Shown: positions 8,432 to 17,187 of the stretch, piece by piece | How the letters are laid out: each line of letters begins with the position of its first letter | Position numbering within the stretch: position 1 is the stretch's first letter | Assembly: GCA_905193145.1 (NCBI GenBank) | Contig: CAJJNP010000042.1 | Location: forward strand, 1 to 20,694 | Source: an uncultured Odoribacter sp. | Lineage (GTDB): Bacteria; Bacteroidota; Bacteroidia; Bacteroidales; Marinifilaceae | DNA length: 20,694 bases | Reading direction: 5' to 3' | The notes under the pieces: generated by a model | Seen by the model: the letters and a program-made list of their open reading frames with translations, nothing else | Databases searched by the model: none | What the model was told of the DNA's origin: nothing | Program-made: the position numbers and the translations under genes

Positions 8432-11400
8432 TTAATGGACTGTTATTGTTGTAGAGTTGCTGTAAGCATTGTATGCAGGGGCATAAATACATTGCAGATT
8501 GGCGACGCCGTCCTGATAGCTTCCGCTTTGGTTGATCCAGAATGCATACTCAATGATATGAGTACCGCGTGGTAGAAAATCAAAGAAGAAATTGGTGTTG
8601 CTATCTTTCACCTCTTTGTAGTACGACATCCCGCCTCTATATTCATAGCCAGACAGTTGTTCTGTTGGCTCCAGACAGGCTGCTCTCAGGTCTTTCAGAT
8701 GTAGGAATTCCATGTCCTGCTTCAGCGAGAGGATGAGACGTACAATCACTTTGTCTCCGGTCTTCAGAGGCTGTCCCTCTAAGGCAAAGAGCTTTTTGTC
8801 ACCCTTTTCATTCGTTTTTTCGATATAGAGTTTTTTATCGACCTTCAGGATGATTCCCTGTGTTCCTATTTCGTCCAGCCGTTGGAATTTTTGCAAATAG
8901 ATGCCTCCCCAACTGGGAGTCGAGCTCTGCTTTTCAATCTCCACTTTCAGCATGTTCGGTGAGATTTCCTGTGCAGGATAGGACACTTTCAGATAGCTAG
9001 GGATGTTATTGGCATTTGCCGTTGAGAGGGTATGAGAACCTATTTTTATGTTGACGGCATCCTTTGAGGTCAATGTGGTGTTGCTGCCGAGTAGCAGAGC
9101 GTGTATTGCATCTACTGTCGAAGGTACGGAGCCCCAGTCCTGAGTTTCTTTTTGGCGGAGTAGCCATTGTTGCATCTGCTCTGTCTCTCGGGTATGACCG
9201 TTAATTTCCTCAAAGGCTTCGAGGATGGCAGTTTGTGTCTGGATAGCAGAATAACGGAATATCTTGTTCTGGTTATTAGACCAATACATGCCGTATTCCG
9301 GTGTCACCGTGGCATATTGCCGGAGCGATTCTATGATTTTTGTTGCCTCCTCTTTGTGTCCAAGCCGTTGGAGGGTCATGGCGAACAGGGCTTTTTCATA
9401 GAATGAGAAATGTATCCATTTCTGTATGGCCATTTGTACTAAGTCGTTATATGCATATGATGCTTTCCCTATAGGAATGTTGTTATACTGACTGCGTACA
9501 TAAAGATATAAAATCATTTCGTGAGAAATGTATCCGTATCGTGCTTTGGGTGTCCGAAAGATTTCTTTGTCGAGGAATCGTATGGCTTTTATCTGCATTG
9601 TTTTTTCTTGCTCGTTGAGTGGTCGTTGGGCATTAGTTGATACCCGTTTCATAGCAACTAATACATTCATTGTAGTGAAACTGTTTGCCGACATTCCTTT
9701 GAACCAGCTCCAGCCACCCTCTGTCGTTTGCAGATCTGCCAGTTTTTTCAAGGCTTCTTTTTGCAGATAGTCCAATCGGTTTTTATCGAATAGCTCAGAC
9801 AGACTCTGTATGCGTTCCGTTTGGCTTTGTGCCTCTATAGTCCATGGGGTAGCTTCTGCCAGAATGGATTTCAGTTCCGGATTTTTGGATAGGGGTGAGG
9901 CGGTATCCGTCTGATTTTCCTTTTCCCATTGCCGGATGGCATTTATGATAGCCGGATTGGCTTGGGCGATGCGGGAAGCGATGGCATTTACGTAGTAGGC
10001 AGCCACGATGTCTGTGGCATTTTCATGTGCCGCTTGCTGCAATTTGGGCAGAGCCTGCACGGCATACCATATCGGGTTGGCAGTTATTTCGAGCGTGAGC
10101 CGGTAATTCCGGTTACCGGCGCTTTTCTCCTTCAGTGAGAAGGTATGTTTGCCTGCTGTGTTGAGGAATATCGGTTGTGTCGTGTTTACCAGCACTTCGT
10201 TTGCGAGTATCGGGAGATAGTGCTGTTCTCCGTCGTTGAAGTCCGTACCTCTTGCGATGATGCGGCACACTAGAAGGTGGTGCTGCCCGGGGACTTCAAA
10301 TTGGAAGCAGGCACTGCTGTTCTGTTTTGCCGCTATCTGGAACGGTACCTCTCTTCTGACGACGACCTCTTCCGTTCCTGGAATCAGAAGTTCGAGCGTG
10401 ACGGTTCCCCGTTGTATCGAGTCGGATAGGTTGCTGACGATTGTTCGTATTTCTGCCTGGTCTCCGCTGCGCATAAACCGTGGTAGGTTGGGACGTACCA
10501 TCAGTGGCTTGCTGGTGATGATATACCGTTCAATTTGTGCCGCCCCCATATCCTGCGTGGTGGCAAGTGCAATGAATCTCCAACGGGTCAGGGCATCAGG
10601 GACTGTGAATCGGATGTTTACCGTTCCGGCAGAGTCTGTCTGCAATTGCGGATAGAAGAAGGCTGTTGGTTGTAGGTTTTTGCGGAGTTGTAAAGGTATG
10701 TCAGGATTTATGTTTGTCATAGCTTCTATCCTTGGTATAGTTTTTCTTGTTGTAGTGGAATTATACATTTTTGTATGGCCACTGTTGTAGCGTCTTGTTC
10801 TAATGGGCTCGTAGGGTAATTCATATATGATGTTGTACAGATTCAGAAAGTTGAATGAAAATTTGGGAATCTTCGGAATAGGCGTGCTTCCATAAAAGTC
10901 GTGTCTTTGTCGGTAGAATGAAGGATAATTTTCCTGGCAATAAGATGGTTCGGATATGTGCAGATGTTCTGGTCTGAACTGTACATTATGTGTATTCAGT
11001 TTGTCTAACGATGCGTCATACATCATGGCAAGTACTTCTGCAAAGGCTGTTTTTCCGTGGTTGGTGATTTTTAATTGCCACTCTTCTTCTCTTCCGGGTG
11101 TCAGATGGTCACGGAATGTGCTTGTCTCGATTTTCAGGTGTGGCAATATATGTCTACGCTTTAATTCGATGCAGTGTTCGGTATAATTTTGGTTTTTTAA
11201 ATGCTGGAGACGAAGATGTATTATACCGGGATATTCTTTTAGATAGGGAATCTCGATAGTTGTGATTTCATGGTTGGTAATGACGTGGTCTCTTAAGACG
11301 GTTTTATTGTTGATAACCACTTCATATTGTATGTAGAGACTGTCGTGCAGGCTACCGTATAATATACGTGCTTTTTCACCGTCTTGACAGATGGTTTTTT

Positions 11401-14047
11401 CTTTCACTAGCCAATCATAGGTCGCTATTGGAGGCTGCTTGTCTTTTGGTGAATAGAGATGGAATAATTGCTCTTTTTTCATGCCCTTGCATACTGCTGT
11501 AAAGCGATATACGCCAGAGGGTTGATTTTGTAACGGCAATATAATGGAATCTTGGTTCACGATAGACAGTTTTCCTTCCGTGATTATTTTTTCGACGGTG
11601 GTGTCGATTTTTTGGTTCGGGATTGTGTGGGGGACAAACTTCTCCAGACGGTAGTATACCTCTTGTGCCGTATCTTGCGGAAATTGGTATAAATCGATGA
11701 TAAAGGGTACTGGCAATGTTTTATTGATTCGCCATGGAATCCATAGGCTTGGTGCCGGTTTGTTATTGTAGGCGATGACTCCGAGTTTTGATTCTTGTGT
11801 TTCTCCTTTACTGTCTGTCATGGTTGCCTTAATGTTGTAGAATTCACATGGTGAAGTGGGCGTTCCTTGTGCAGTGAATTGTATCTCAAATTCGCCGTCA
11901 GCGTCAGTGAATGTTTCGTTCTGTTGAGTGGCATTTCTGACATCATCGGTGATATAGTTTAGTCTGTCCACTTGGTAGCGGATTGCCTGGTTAGCAAATA
12001 GGATACCGGAATAGCAGCATGCTTTGCCTTTGATTCGGACTGTATCCCCAAAGTTAATTCGTTGTTGGGGCTTTTCGAGTATTATTTCGAATTCTGGACG
12101 TTTGTAATCACAGACTTGAATACTGCATTTCCCGTCGGGAGTGTATAGTTGGTATGTGCCGTTCATGAGGTTAGTGGGTATTATGAACGAACCTGTAAAA
12201 GACCCGAATTGATTGCTGACAAAGTTTTGATGACTGATTTCTCTATCGTTGTGATCTCTGAATGATATTTGTTGGGTGCTCCTTGGATTTGCATGGATGG
12301 TATCCGTTGTGGATGTCCAGGTGTAGCCTTTGAAGTAGATGGTTTCACCCGGGCGGTAGACCGAACGATCGGTAATCAGTCGGGTGTATGATTGGCTGGT
12401 TGCATCGTCTATGCCGCGATTACCGTATGCAGAGAAAAGGTAACCGCTTGGGTTGTCTTGGTTGGTAACGCAGTAGTAGATATCTGTATACTCTGCTGTT
12501 TTGTATTGTACGATACCCTCCTTATTCGTTGTCTGACTGTCGATTTGTCTGAATTTTTTATTTTCATGCGTGTAGAATGTTACGTGGGCATTGGGTATGG
12601 GAAAGCCGCTCTTGGCATCTAATATTTGGAATAGGATGCTGCCGTTTTCTCTGGTCTTTCGTACAAAAAATGAGGTGGATATCAATAAGTTGTACTCTCT
12701 GTTTTCAGGTGTTTTGACGGCGTATATTCCTCCCGGTAGTCCTTCTATACGGAGGGTCGTGTCTTGGATGGATATGCTTTTTTTCAGATTGAAAGTCAAG
12801 GTCCGGAATAAGCGTCCTTCTAATGGGACCTCGGTGATAGGGTACATCGTGCTTTTGTGTAGAGTACTGTCAGGAAGTTTGAAGATTTCTATTTGCAACT
12901 GTTCGAGATATTTGTATCTTAGCTGCATGTTGAATGCTTCGCCAGGATAGATTTCTAGGGGATAGCTGAAGTTGCCGTCTTCTGTCTTCAATTTGTTCTG
13001 TATATGCTCAATCATCCCAATTCGGGGATTCGTACCGTATTTTTGAATACATTCTTCGCAGATGGCATAGACTTTTCGCCATATTTCGTTCCGTTCTTGG
13101 ATGGGCTTGGTGGAGGACAGATCGTAAAGTAGCTTGATGTATTCTGCATATATTTCTAAGACTAGAGGTTGTCCTGCATATTCCTGCTGCATTCTTTCCA
13201 GGCTTTGGAGATAGAGTGTATCATATTCGATGCCATATTGGAATGAGTTTATCTGTCGGAGGCGTTCCAAATCTGCCCATAATAGTGCCGATGGTGCTTT
13301 TTCTCTTTGGTGAAGGCGAAATGTGAGCAGTTGCTGCCACACTTTGAGTCGGTAGTCTCCATTGTACGGTAGAGGATAGGCAATGAATGTGTTGATGTCG
13401 CAGTATAAATCTTTTAAAAGTGTCCGATACTCTTTTTGTTGATCGGAAATATTAGGAGCTAATTGAAAAAGTCTGTGACACAGAAAGTCATATAGCGTAG
13501 GTTGCAAGGTGTCTGAGGCAGCTCCTTTGATAAGGATGGCGTCATAAATGTTTGCCGGAGTCGTTTGCAGCTTTTTTATTGGTGCCACAGAGGCAAGGAG
13601 GTGTTCGTTAGTTTTGTCGTCAAATTGTTTTTTACTCCATGTATTCATGTCTGCCGGAACTTCGTCCTCTAGTACAGTACGCTGGTTGATTTCGTATGCG
13701 TTGCGCAAATAGTATTGGTGGTATAATTCTCCCACATATGAGTGGAGCAATGACCGCATGACTACGTCTTTCTCCTTCTGTATGATTCTCTCCAAATATT
13801 GTATCTGTTGAGGATATTGGTCATAATTCTTTTTAAGGGTGAAGGTAGTCTTTAGAATCAGAGCTTCCAGTATCGCTGCGTTGTTGCGTTTTTTGACACC
13901 GGTTTTGTAGAGGCTGTCGGCTTTTTGGAGGGCAATTTTCGGATATTTATTGTAGAGCCTGATGAGGCTGTCCTGCTGTCTGGTTTGTGCAGATACTGCA
14001 CAAACGGTGACGAGCAGTAGGGCGGATAGAAGGCAATATAGTTTCAT
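8432..14047 (-). CDS. Exported alpha-2-macroglobulin family protein lacking the thioester (copy 2)
   Basis: Paralogue of the downstream gene, 1871 aa when started at the ATG at 14047. An in-frame ATG at 14119 would add 24 residues, but they put a charged tail before an otherwise normal signal peptide (MKLYCLL.. to VSA, then QTRQQ), so I reject it. Architecture matches copy 1: helical N-terminal domain, macroglobulin repeats with the MG2 motif TDRSVYRPGETIYFKG (559-574), a variable linker (about 1016-1119), the A2M core starting QLRKNLQPTAFF (1120), a defective thioester site HENATD (numbered from 14047 it begins at residue 1341), GGWSWF (1444-1449) and a C-terminal domain ending in ITVH. The two proteins are closest in the core and far apart in the linker. 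It is followed after 18 nt by copy 1, so the two are surely one transcription unit. The family normally inhibits proteases in the periplasm or at the surface; that role is inferred here. Confidence 0.87.
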   Translation of the reverse strand: MKLYCLLSALLLVTVCAVSAQTRQQDSLIRLYNKYPKIALQKADSLYKTGVKKRNNAAILEALILKTTFTLKKNYDQYPQQIQYLERIIQKEKDVVMRSLLHSYVGELYHQYYLRNAYEINQRTVLEDEVPADMNTWSKKQFDDKTNEHLLASVAPIKKLQTTPANIYDAILIKGAASDTLQPTLYDFLCHRLFQLAPNISDQQKEYRTLLKDLYCDINTFIAYPLPYNGDYRLKVWQQLLTFRLHQREKAPSALLWADLERLRQINSFQYGIEYDTLYLQSLERMQQEYAGQPLVLEIYAEYIKLLYDLSSTKPIQERNEIWRKVYAICEECIQKYGTNPRIGMIEHIQNKLKTEDGNFSYPLEIYPGEAFNMQLRYKYLEQLQIEIFKLPDSTLHKSTMYPITEVPLEGRLFRTLTFNLKKSISIQDTTLRIEGLPGGIYAVKTPENREYNLLISTSFFVRKTRENGSILFQILDAKSGFPIPNAHVTFYTHENKKFRQIDSQTTNKEGIVQYKTAEYTDIYYCVTNQDNPSGYLFSAYGNRGIDDATSQSYTRLITDRSVYRPGETIYFKGYTWTSTTDTIHANPRSTQQISFRDHNDREISHQNFVSNQFGSFTGSFIIPTNLMNGTYQLYTPDGKCSIQVCDYKRPEFEIILEKPQQRINFGDTVRIKGKACCYSGILFANQAIRYQVDRLNYITDDVRNATQQNETFTDADGEFEIQFTAQGTPTSPCEFYNIKATMTDSKGETQESKLGVIAYNNKPAPSLWIPWRINKTLPVPFIIDLYQFPQDTAQEVYYRLEKFVPHTIPNQKIDTTVEKIITEGKLSIVNQDSIILPLQNQPSGVYRFTAVCKGMKKEQLFHLYSPKDKQPPIATYDWLVKEKTICQDGEKARILYGSLHDSLYIQYEVVINNKTVLRDHVITNHEITTIEIPYLKEYPGIIHLRLQHLKNQNYTEHCIELKRRHILPHLKIETSTFRDHLTPGREEEWQLKITNHGKTAFAEVLAMMYDASLDKLNTHNVQFRPEHLHISEPSYCQENYPSFYRQRHDFYGSTPIPKIPKFSFNFLNLYNIIYELPYEPIRTRRYNSGHTKMYNSTTTRKTIPRIEAMTNINPDIPLQLRKNLQPTAFFYPQLQTDSAGTVNIRFTVPDALTRWRFIALATTQDMGAAQIERYIITSKPLMVRPNLPRFMRSGDQAEIRTIVSNLSDSIQRGTVTLELLIPGTEEVVVRREVPFQIAAKQNSSACFQFEVPGQHHLLVCRIIARGTDFNDGEQHYLPILANEVLVNTTQPIFLNTAGKHTFSLKEKSAGNRNYRLTLEITANPIWYAVQALPKLQQAAHENATDIVAAYYVNAIASRIAQANPAIINAIRQWEKENQTDTASPLSKNPELKSILAEATPWTIEAQSQTERIQSLSELFDKNRLDYLQKEALKKLADLQTTEGGWSWFKGMSANSFTTMNVLVAMKRVSTNAQRPLNEQEKTMQIKAIRFLDKEIFRTPKARYGYISHEMILYLYVRSQYNNIPIGKASYAYNDLVQMAIQKWIHFSFYEKALFAMTLQRLGHKEEATKIIESLRQYATVTPEYGMYWSNNQNKIFRYSAIQTQTAILEAFEEINGHTRETEQMQQWLLRQKETQDWGSVPSTVDAIHALLLGSNTTLTSKDAVNIKIGSHTLSTANANNIPSYLKVSYPAQEISPNMLKVEIEKQSSTPSWGGIYLQKFQRLDEIGTQGIILKVDKKLYIEKTNEKGDKKLFALEGQPLKTGDKVIVRLILSLKQDMEFLHLKDLRAACLEPTEQLSGYEYRGGMSYYKEVKDSNTNFFFDFLPRGTHIIEYAFWINQSGSYQDGVANLQCIYAPAYNAYSNSTTITVH
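10460..10690 (-). repeat. 231-nt block nearly identical to the neighbouring A2M gene
   Basis: Partner of the block at 4775-5005: same length, no gaps, about 15 mismatches. Both copies are in the same orientation about 5.7 kb apart, so they could recombine to delete one gene or exchange sequence by conversion. Confidence 0.8.
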
Positions 14048-14164
14048 AGCTTTAGGTTTTTTTCTTCGACATAGCGAATGATTATCACCTATATGATGCA
14101 AGCAGGAGATAATTTCCATAAAGATATGAAATATTTTTTGAAAATAATGTGGGAAATAATGTGA
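14048..14164 (-). other. Gap upstream of the A2M pair, with a short direct repeat and no terminator
   Basis: This 117-nt stretch separates the unknown gene from A2M copy 2. AAATAATGTG occurs twice 12 nt apart (14142-14151 and 14154-14163, plus-strand reading). On the minus strand TATCTTTA comes within one base of the -7 element TAnnTTTG, but no TTTG lies at the right distance. I see no terminator-like hairpin. Read-through from the upstream cassette, a weak internal promoter, or both are possible. Confidence 0.45.
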
Positions 14165-14995
14165 TTACTTCTCTTTATTTTTCTTCTCAATGCTTGCCGC
14201 CCCTTTTAATTCTATTGTGATTTCAGCTTGGGGGGTCAGCGGAGTCCATTCGATACGGTCATATTTGTCGACTTGTATAGGGTGATAGAATTGTCGGCGG
14301 CCTGTCAGATGTGCTGTGTGGATGTGGCTGTTTTTTGTATTTGTATATGAAACGATATCCAAGTCCATATAAAGGTCTTGTATTTCGGTACTGTCCATTT
14401 TTATACCATAAATTTGAGCGTCTAATTTGCCGAAGTGGCAGTTCTTTATGTTGATGTTGTTTTTAGCATTGATGGTCATGGAATCTCTTTGAATATTTTG
14501 TATATAGGTAGGCAGTCCGTTTAGCTTGAAGTGTATAGTTTCAGTCTTGGGGGATAGAAATAAGGATATCGGAGAAGTGCGGACTAATATTTGTGAATAA
14601 GGGATTTGACGATGTTGTTTTAGAATATTCTCAGAAATGTTGAAATGCAGGATAAGCGTATCGTCCACAATCTGTTTGACAAGATATTGTTTCCAGCCTT
14701 CTGCCAGAGAGAGGAAACCCTCTTCCGATTGGCTGCTTGTGACAGTCAATTTAGACGATAGAAACGAAAATCCGCTGATATAGCTTGAATTATTGTTGTC
14801 TATACAGGAAATAGATGGCTGAATTAGTTTTACCACCTTGCAGTCGGGTAGTTTTTCATTGAAATATGCTCCTTCTACGGTTATGATGTTTTCTTTGTAA
14901 TCAACACTATGTGCGTGTAAGTATGCTATATAGCTACTGATGGCAATGAATCCTGCCGCCAGCATGCTTATCATGATGTAAGTTGTCTTTTTCAT
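14165..14995 (-). CDS. Membrane-anchored protein of unknown function in the ABC/GntR cassette
   Basis: A 276-aa protein when started at the ATG at 14995, one base after the stop of the GntR gene; a farther ATG at 15013 would overlap that gene and is less likely. It has a single N-terminal hydrophobic helix (about residues 5-27, uncleaved anchor or signal peptide without a clear cleavage site), then an exported domain of about 245 residues. The middle has short alternating segments such as NINIKNCHFGKLDAQIYG and similar stretches that look beta-rich, perhaps a small solenoid like those of head-GIN/DUF2807 proteins; this is only an impression. The C-terminus is lysine-rich (KKNKEK). Tight coupling to the regulator and transporter genes suggests it works with the transporter at the membrane. 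I do not recognise the family. Confidence 0.8.
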   Translation of the reverse strand: MKKTTYIMISMLAAGFIAISSYIAYLHAHSVDYKENIITVEGAYFNEKLPDCKVVKLIQPSISCIDNNNSSYISGFSFLSSKLTVTSSQSEEGFLSLAEGWKQYLVKQIVDDTLILHFNISENILKQHRQIPYSQILVRTSPISLFLSPKTETIHFKLNGLPTYIQNIQRDSMTINAKNNINIKNCHFGKLDAQIYGIKMDSTEIQDLYMDLDIVSYTNTKNSHIHTAHLTGRRQFYHPIQVDKYDRIEWTPLTPQAEITIELKGAASIEKKNKEK

Positions 14996-14996
14996 A

Positions 14997-15365
14997 TTAT
15001 GGTTGTTTATCAAGGTATTCTTGGTACATTTTTAAAAGTTCTTCCTTAGATATGGCTAAGGTATAGAGTTGTTTGAAAAAATAGTCTGCCTCTTCGTTTA
15101 GAAATAGCGCTTTGCGTAGGGACTGTATTCGGCTTCGTGCGCCCGGCGATACGAAATATCCGATACCTCGCTTATTGTAAATTACATCTTTTGATTGTAA
15201 ATAGTCAAATGAGCGCATTACGGTGTTGGCATTCACTTCGACCAGGGCAGCATATTCCCGGACAGAAGGTATGCGGCTTTCTTCTATGAAGTTTCCTAAT
15301 AGAATATCGTCGCAGATACGGTCGGCAATTTGTAAAAAGATGGCTTTGTTATCTTTGAAGTTCAT
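14997..15365 (-). CDS. GntR-family transcriptional regulator, YtrA subfamily
   Basis: A 122-aa regulator with an N-terminal GntR winged helix (about residues 8-75) and only about 45 further residues, the small size typical of the YtrA subfamily, whose members usually repress their own ABC-transporter operons. IPSVREYAALVEVNANTVMR (32-51) is the helix-turn-helix and NKRGIGYFV (64-72) the wing. The short C-terminal part is helical and serves dimerisation in this subfamily; there is no large effector domain. The gene starts 3 nt after the permease stop and ends 1 nt before the next start, so it is translationally coupled. It sits third in the operon, not first as in many YtrA operons. A likely operator is the inverted repeat at 17060-17081, which overlaps the operon's start site. 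Confidence 0.9.
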   Translation of the reverse strand: MNFKDNKAIFLQIADRICDDILLGNFIEESRIPSVREYAALVEVNANTVMRSFDYLQSKDVIYNKRGIGYFVSPGARSRIQSLRKALFLNEEADYFFKQLYTLAISKEELLKMYQEYLDKQP

Positions 15366-15368
15366 GTT

Positions 15369-16190
15369 TTACCAGCGTTGAATAATTTCAGATTCTTTAA
15401 AACGGAAATATGCTAAAATCCAGTTGAACAATACGATACCGCTTAATATGCATATACCGACAAGTTCTTGGTTGCCTTCGTTTACCAAATTTGGGAACGG
15501 GTCTGATATATATTTGTTGGACAAATATTGTTCTGCCGATAAAAATGCGAAATAGAAGTAAACTCCGAATAGCAGGAAGAGTGCTGCAAAAGTCTTGATG
15601 AATGAATTTTTAGGCCAAATACAGCTGCCTAATACAAAGAATGATTGTATTGCCAGATAGCCTGAAAAGGCAAGCAAGGTTAGTTTCCTGGCTTTGAAAT
15701 AGCAATATTCACTGCCTGGGTTCCATAGAAAATCCGATAAAGGCAGAGGTGATATCAGTGTATTTTCGGGATATGCCGCACTGTAGATAGCCATACGAGT
15801 CCAGTCTGCCAGATAAAATGCTATCCAGTAGAACATGAGGAAGAATACTACAAATATCAGCCAGCGGACTATGAATTTTTCAAAAGAGGAAGCAGGGAGC
15901 ATCAGTGTTGATATGCGTTTGGTTTTAGTGTTTATATGTTCCATCATCAGCGAGGCGCTTGCACATCCTGTTACAAACAGAATACCAATGAAGGCAGCCA
16001 TTTCTAATGCCCAAACATTATATTCATTTTGTGATGTCGGATAATATTGAAGGGCTGCCAGCAAAAAAGTAATGGTCAGGAATCCATATAGCATAAGCCA
16101 GCGGAGTAGCAGACTTTTTTTGTTTTCTTTCAACTCTTTGAGTAGTAGATTTTTGAATCTGGATAGATTAAAAATAGTATTCTGTGTCAT
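15369..16190 (-). CDS. ABC transporter permease (membrane subunit)
   Basis: A 273-aa membrane protein with about six predicted helices: residues 29-48, 61-84, 107-128, 172-191, 200-218 and 243-262, after a charged N-terminus (LKELKENKKS). This is the usual shape of the permease of small exporter-type ABC systems of the ABC-2 kind. Its start codon shares one base with the stop of the ATPase gene (TAATG), so translation is coupled and the two proteins are almost certainly partners in a homo- or heterodimeric exporter. The substrate cannot be read from the sequence. In related YtrA-controlled systems of Gram-positive bacteria the transporters respond to cell-wall stress; whether that holds here is unknown. 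Confidence 0.85.
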   Translation of the reverse strand: MTQNTIFNLSRFKNLLLKELKENKKSLLLRWLMLYGFLTITFLLAALQYYPTSQNEYNVWALEMAAFIGILFVTGCASASLMMEHINTKTKRISTLMLPASSFEKFIVRWLIFVVFFLMFYWIAFYLADWTRMAIYSAAYPENTLISPLPLSDFLWNPGSEYCYFKARKLTLLAFSGYLAIQSFFVLGSCIWPKNSFIKTFAALFLLFGVYFYFAFLSAEQYLSNKYISDPFPNLVNEGNQELVGICILSGIVLFNWILAYFRFKESEIIQRW

Positions 16191-17041
16191 TATTCTGATA
16201 TTTGAGTGTGAAACATTGTTGCGATTTTATCGGGGTGTGTCGTGGTGGCACCGAAAAGCAACTCAAGGTTTATTTCGGTATCTTCTTTTTGCTCATTGGG
16301 CAATAACAGCCAATTGCTTTGCACGGAAGGAAGGGTGTAGATGGCTTTGTCCAGCAGATTCCGGTCGTCGCTTTCGATGAATAACAGTGTTTTGCTTATT
16401 TCTGTCAGAGATTGGTCTAGAAGCACTTTGCTCTCGTCCATGATGACTACGTGGTCTAGCACCTTGTCTATGTCTCTCACCTGGTGGGTGGAGATGATGA
16501 TGGTTTTATCGTCTGACATGCCTGAGGCTATGAATTTGCGGAATTGGCTCTTTCCGGGTATGTCTAGACCATTGGTCGGTTCGTCCATTAAAAGTACGGA
16601 AGTGTTGGTGGCTAAGGCAAAACTCATGAATACCTTTTTCTTTTGTCCCATTGAAAGTGAGCCTAAGTTTAGGCCGGATTCCATTCCGAAGCATTGCAGG
16701 TAGTTTTTCATGTCCTCTTGGCTGAATCTTGGGTAAAAAGGACTGTTTAGTTTTACGTAGTCTGTCATGGAAATGTTGGGTAAATTAAATTCTTCCGGTA
16801 CTATAAATAGTTCTTGTAATACAGCCGGTTGTCTTAGGCGGATGTTCTGTCCTTTAAATAAAGCCTGTCCTTTACGAGGTGTGAGCAGACCGCTCATTAG
16901 ATAAAGTAGTGTTGATTTGCCTGCTCCGTTTTTTCCGAGCAGACCATAGACCGCTCCTGACTGGAAAGAAAGTGAAAAATGTTGCAATACATTTTGTTTC
17001 TTTCTGTTATAGCCGAATGTGATTTCTTTTAATTGTAACAT
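16190..17041 (-). CDS. ABC transporter ATP-binding protein
   Basis: A 283-aa ATPase subunit, first gene of the cassette. Motifs are complete: Walker A GKNGAGKST (36-44), signature LSMGQKK (129-135), Walker B VLLMDEPTNGLD (149-160) and the switch His186 in STHQ. At the Q-loop the sequence is IVPEEFNLP (80-88), with Glu83 where Gln is usual; this occurs in some ABC-2-type exporters, and I do not take it as inactivating. Residues after about 220 form a short C-terminal extension of unknown role. The gene is coupled to the permease through a TAATG overlap. Start at 17041 places it about 35-40 nt behind the predicted transcription start, a short leader. Confidence 0.92.
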   Translation of the reverse strand: MLQLKEITFGYNRKKQNVLQHFSLSFQSGAVYGLLGKNGAGKSTLLYLMSGLLTPRKGQALFKGQNIRLRQPAVLQELFIVPEEFNLPNISMTDYVKLNSPFYPRFSQEDMKNYLQCFGMESGLNLGSLSMGQKKKVFMSFALATNTSVLLMDEPTNGLDIPGKSQFRKFIASGMSDDKTIIISTHQVRDIDKVLDHVVIMDESKVLLDQSLTEISKTLLFIESDDRNLLDKAIYTLPSVQSNWLLLPNEQKEDTEINLELLFGATTTHPDKIATMFHTQISE

Positions 17042-17059
17042 AATGGCAATGTGTTAATG

Positions 17060-17081
17060 GTGTATTAGAGTATTAGTACAC
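17060..17081 (-). promoter_or_regulatory. Inverted repeat, candidate operator for the GntR/YtrA regulator
   Basis: The plus strand reads GTGTATTA at 17060-17067 and TAGTACAC at 17074-17081. The arms form GTGTAnTA-(6 nt)-TAnTACAC, a dyad of the kind GntR dimers bind. It begins directly after the -7 element and would cover the transcription start, so a bound dimer should block transcription. That the GntR protein of this cassette binds it is inference. Confidence 0.6.
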
Positions 17082-17083
17082 TG

Positions 17084-17114
17084 CAAATGTAATACTATTT
17101 TTATGCATGCCAAA
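17084..17114 (-). promoter_or_regulatory. Bacteroides-type promoter of the ABC/GntR (and perhaps A2M) operon
   Basis: On the minus strand TTTG (17114-17111) is followed after 19 nt by TACATTTG (17091-17084), matching the Bacteroides consensus TTTG-(19-21)-TAnnTTTG at every fixed base. Transcription should start at about 17076-17080, inside the inverted repeat. Confidence 0.8.
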
Positions 17115-17136
17115 CAGAAAGAGAAAATTTTTCAAA

Positions 17137-17166
17137 AAAAATGTGCGCACATAGGCGCACATTTTT
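17137..17166 (-). terminator. Intrinsic terminator after hutH
   Basis: AAAAATGTGCGC (17137-17148) pairs perfectly with GCGCACATTTTT (17155-17166) around a 6-nt loop. On the minus strand the stem is followed by further T residues, giving a T8 run. It lies 21 nt after the hutH stop and separates hutH from the promoter of the ABC cassette. Confidence 0.9.
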
Positions 17167-17187
17167 AAATCTATATGTAAATCTATT

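Noticed and set aside
14048..14119. Upstream ATG extending A2M copy 2 by 24 residues
   Set aside because: The added residues contain Cys, His and a Lys/Arg cluster before a complete signal peptide; the paralogue starts exactly at the equivalent of the ATG at 14047.
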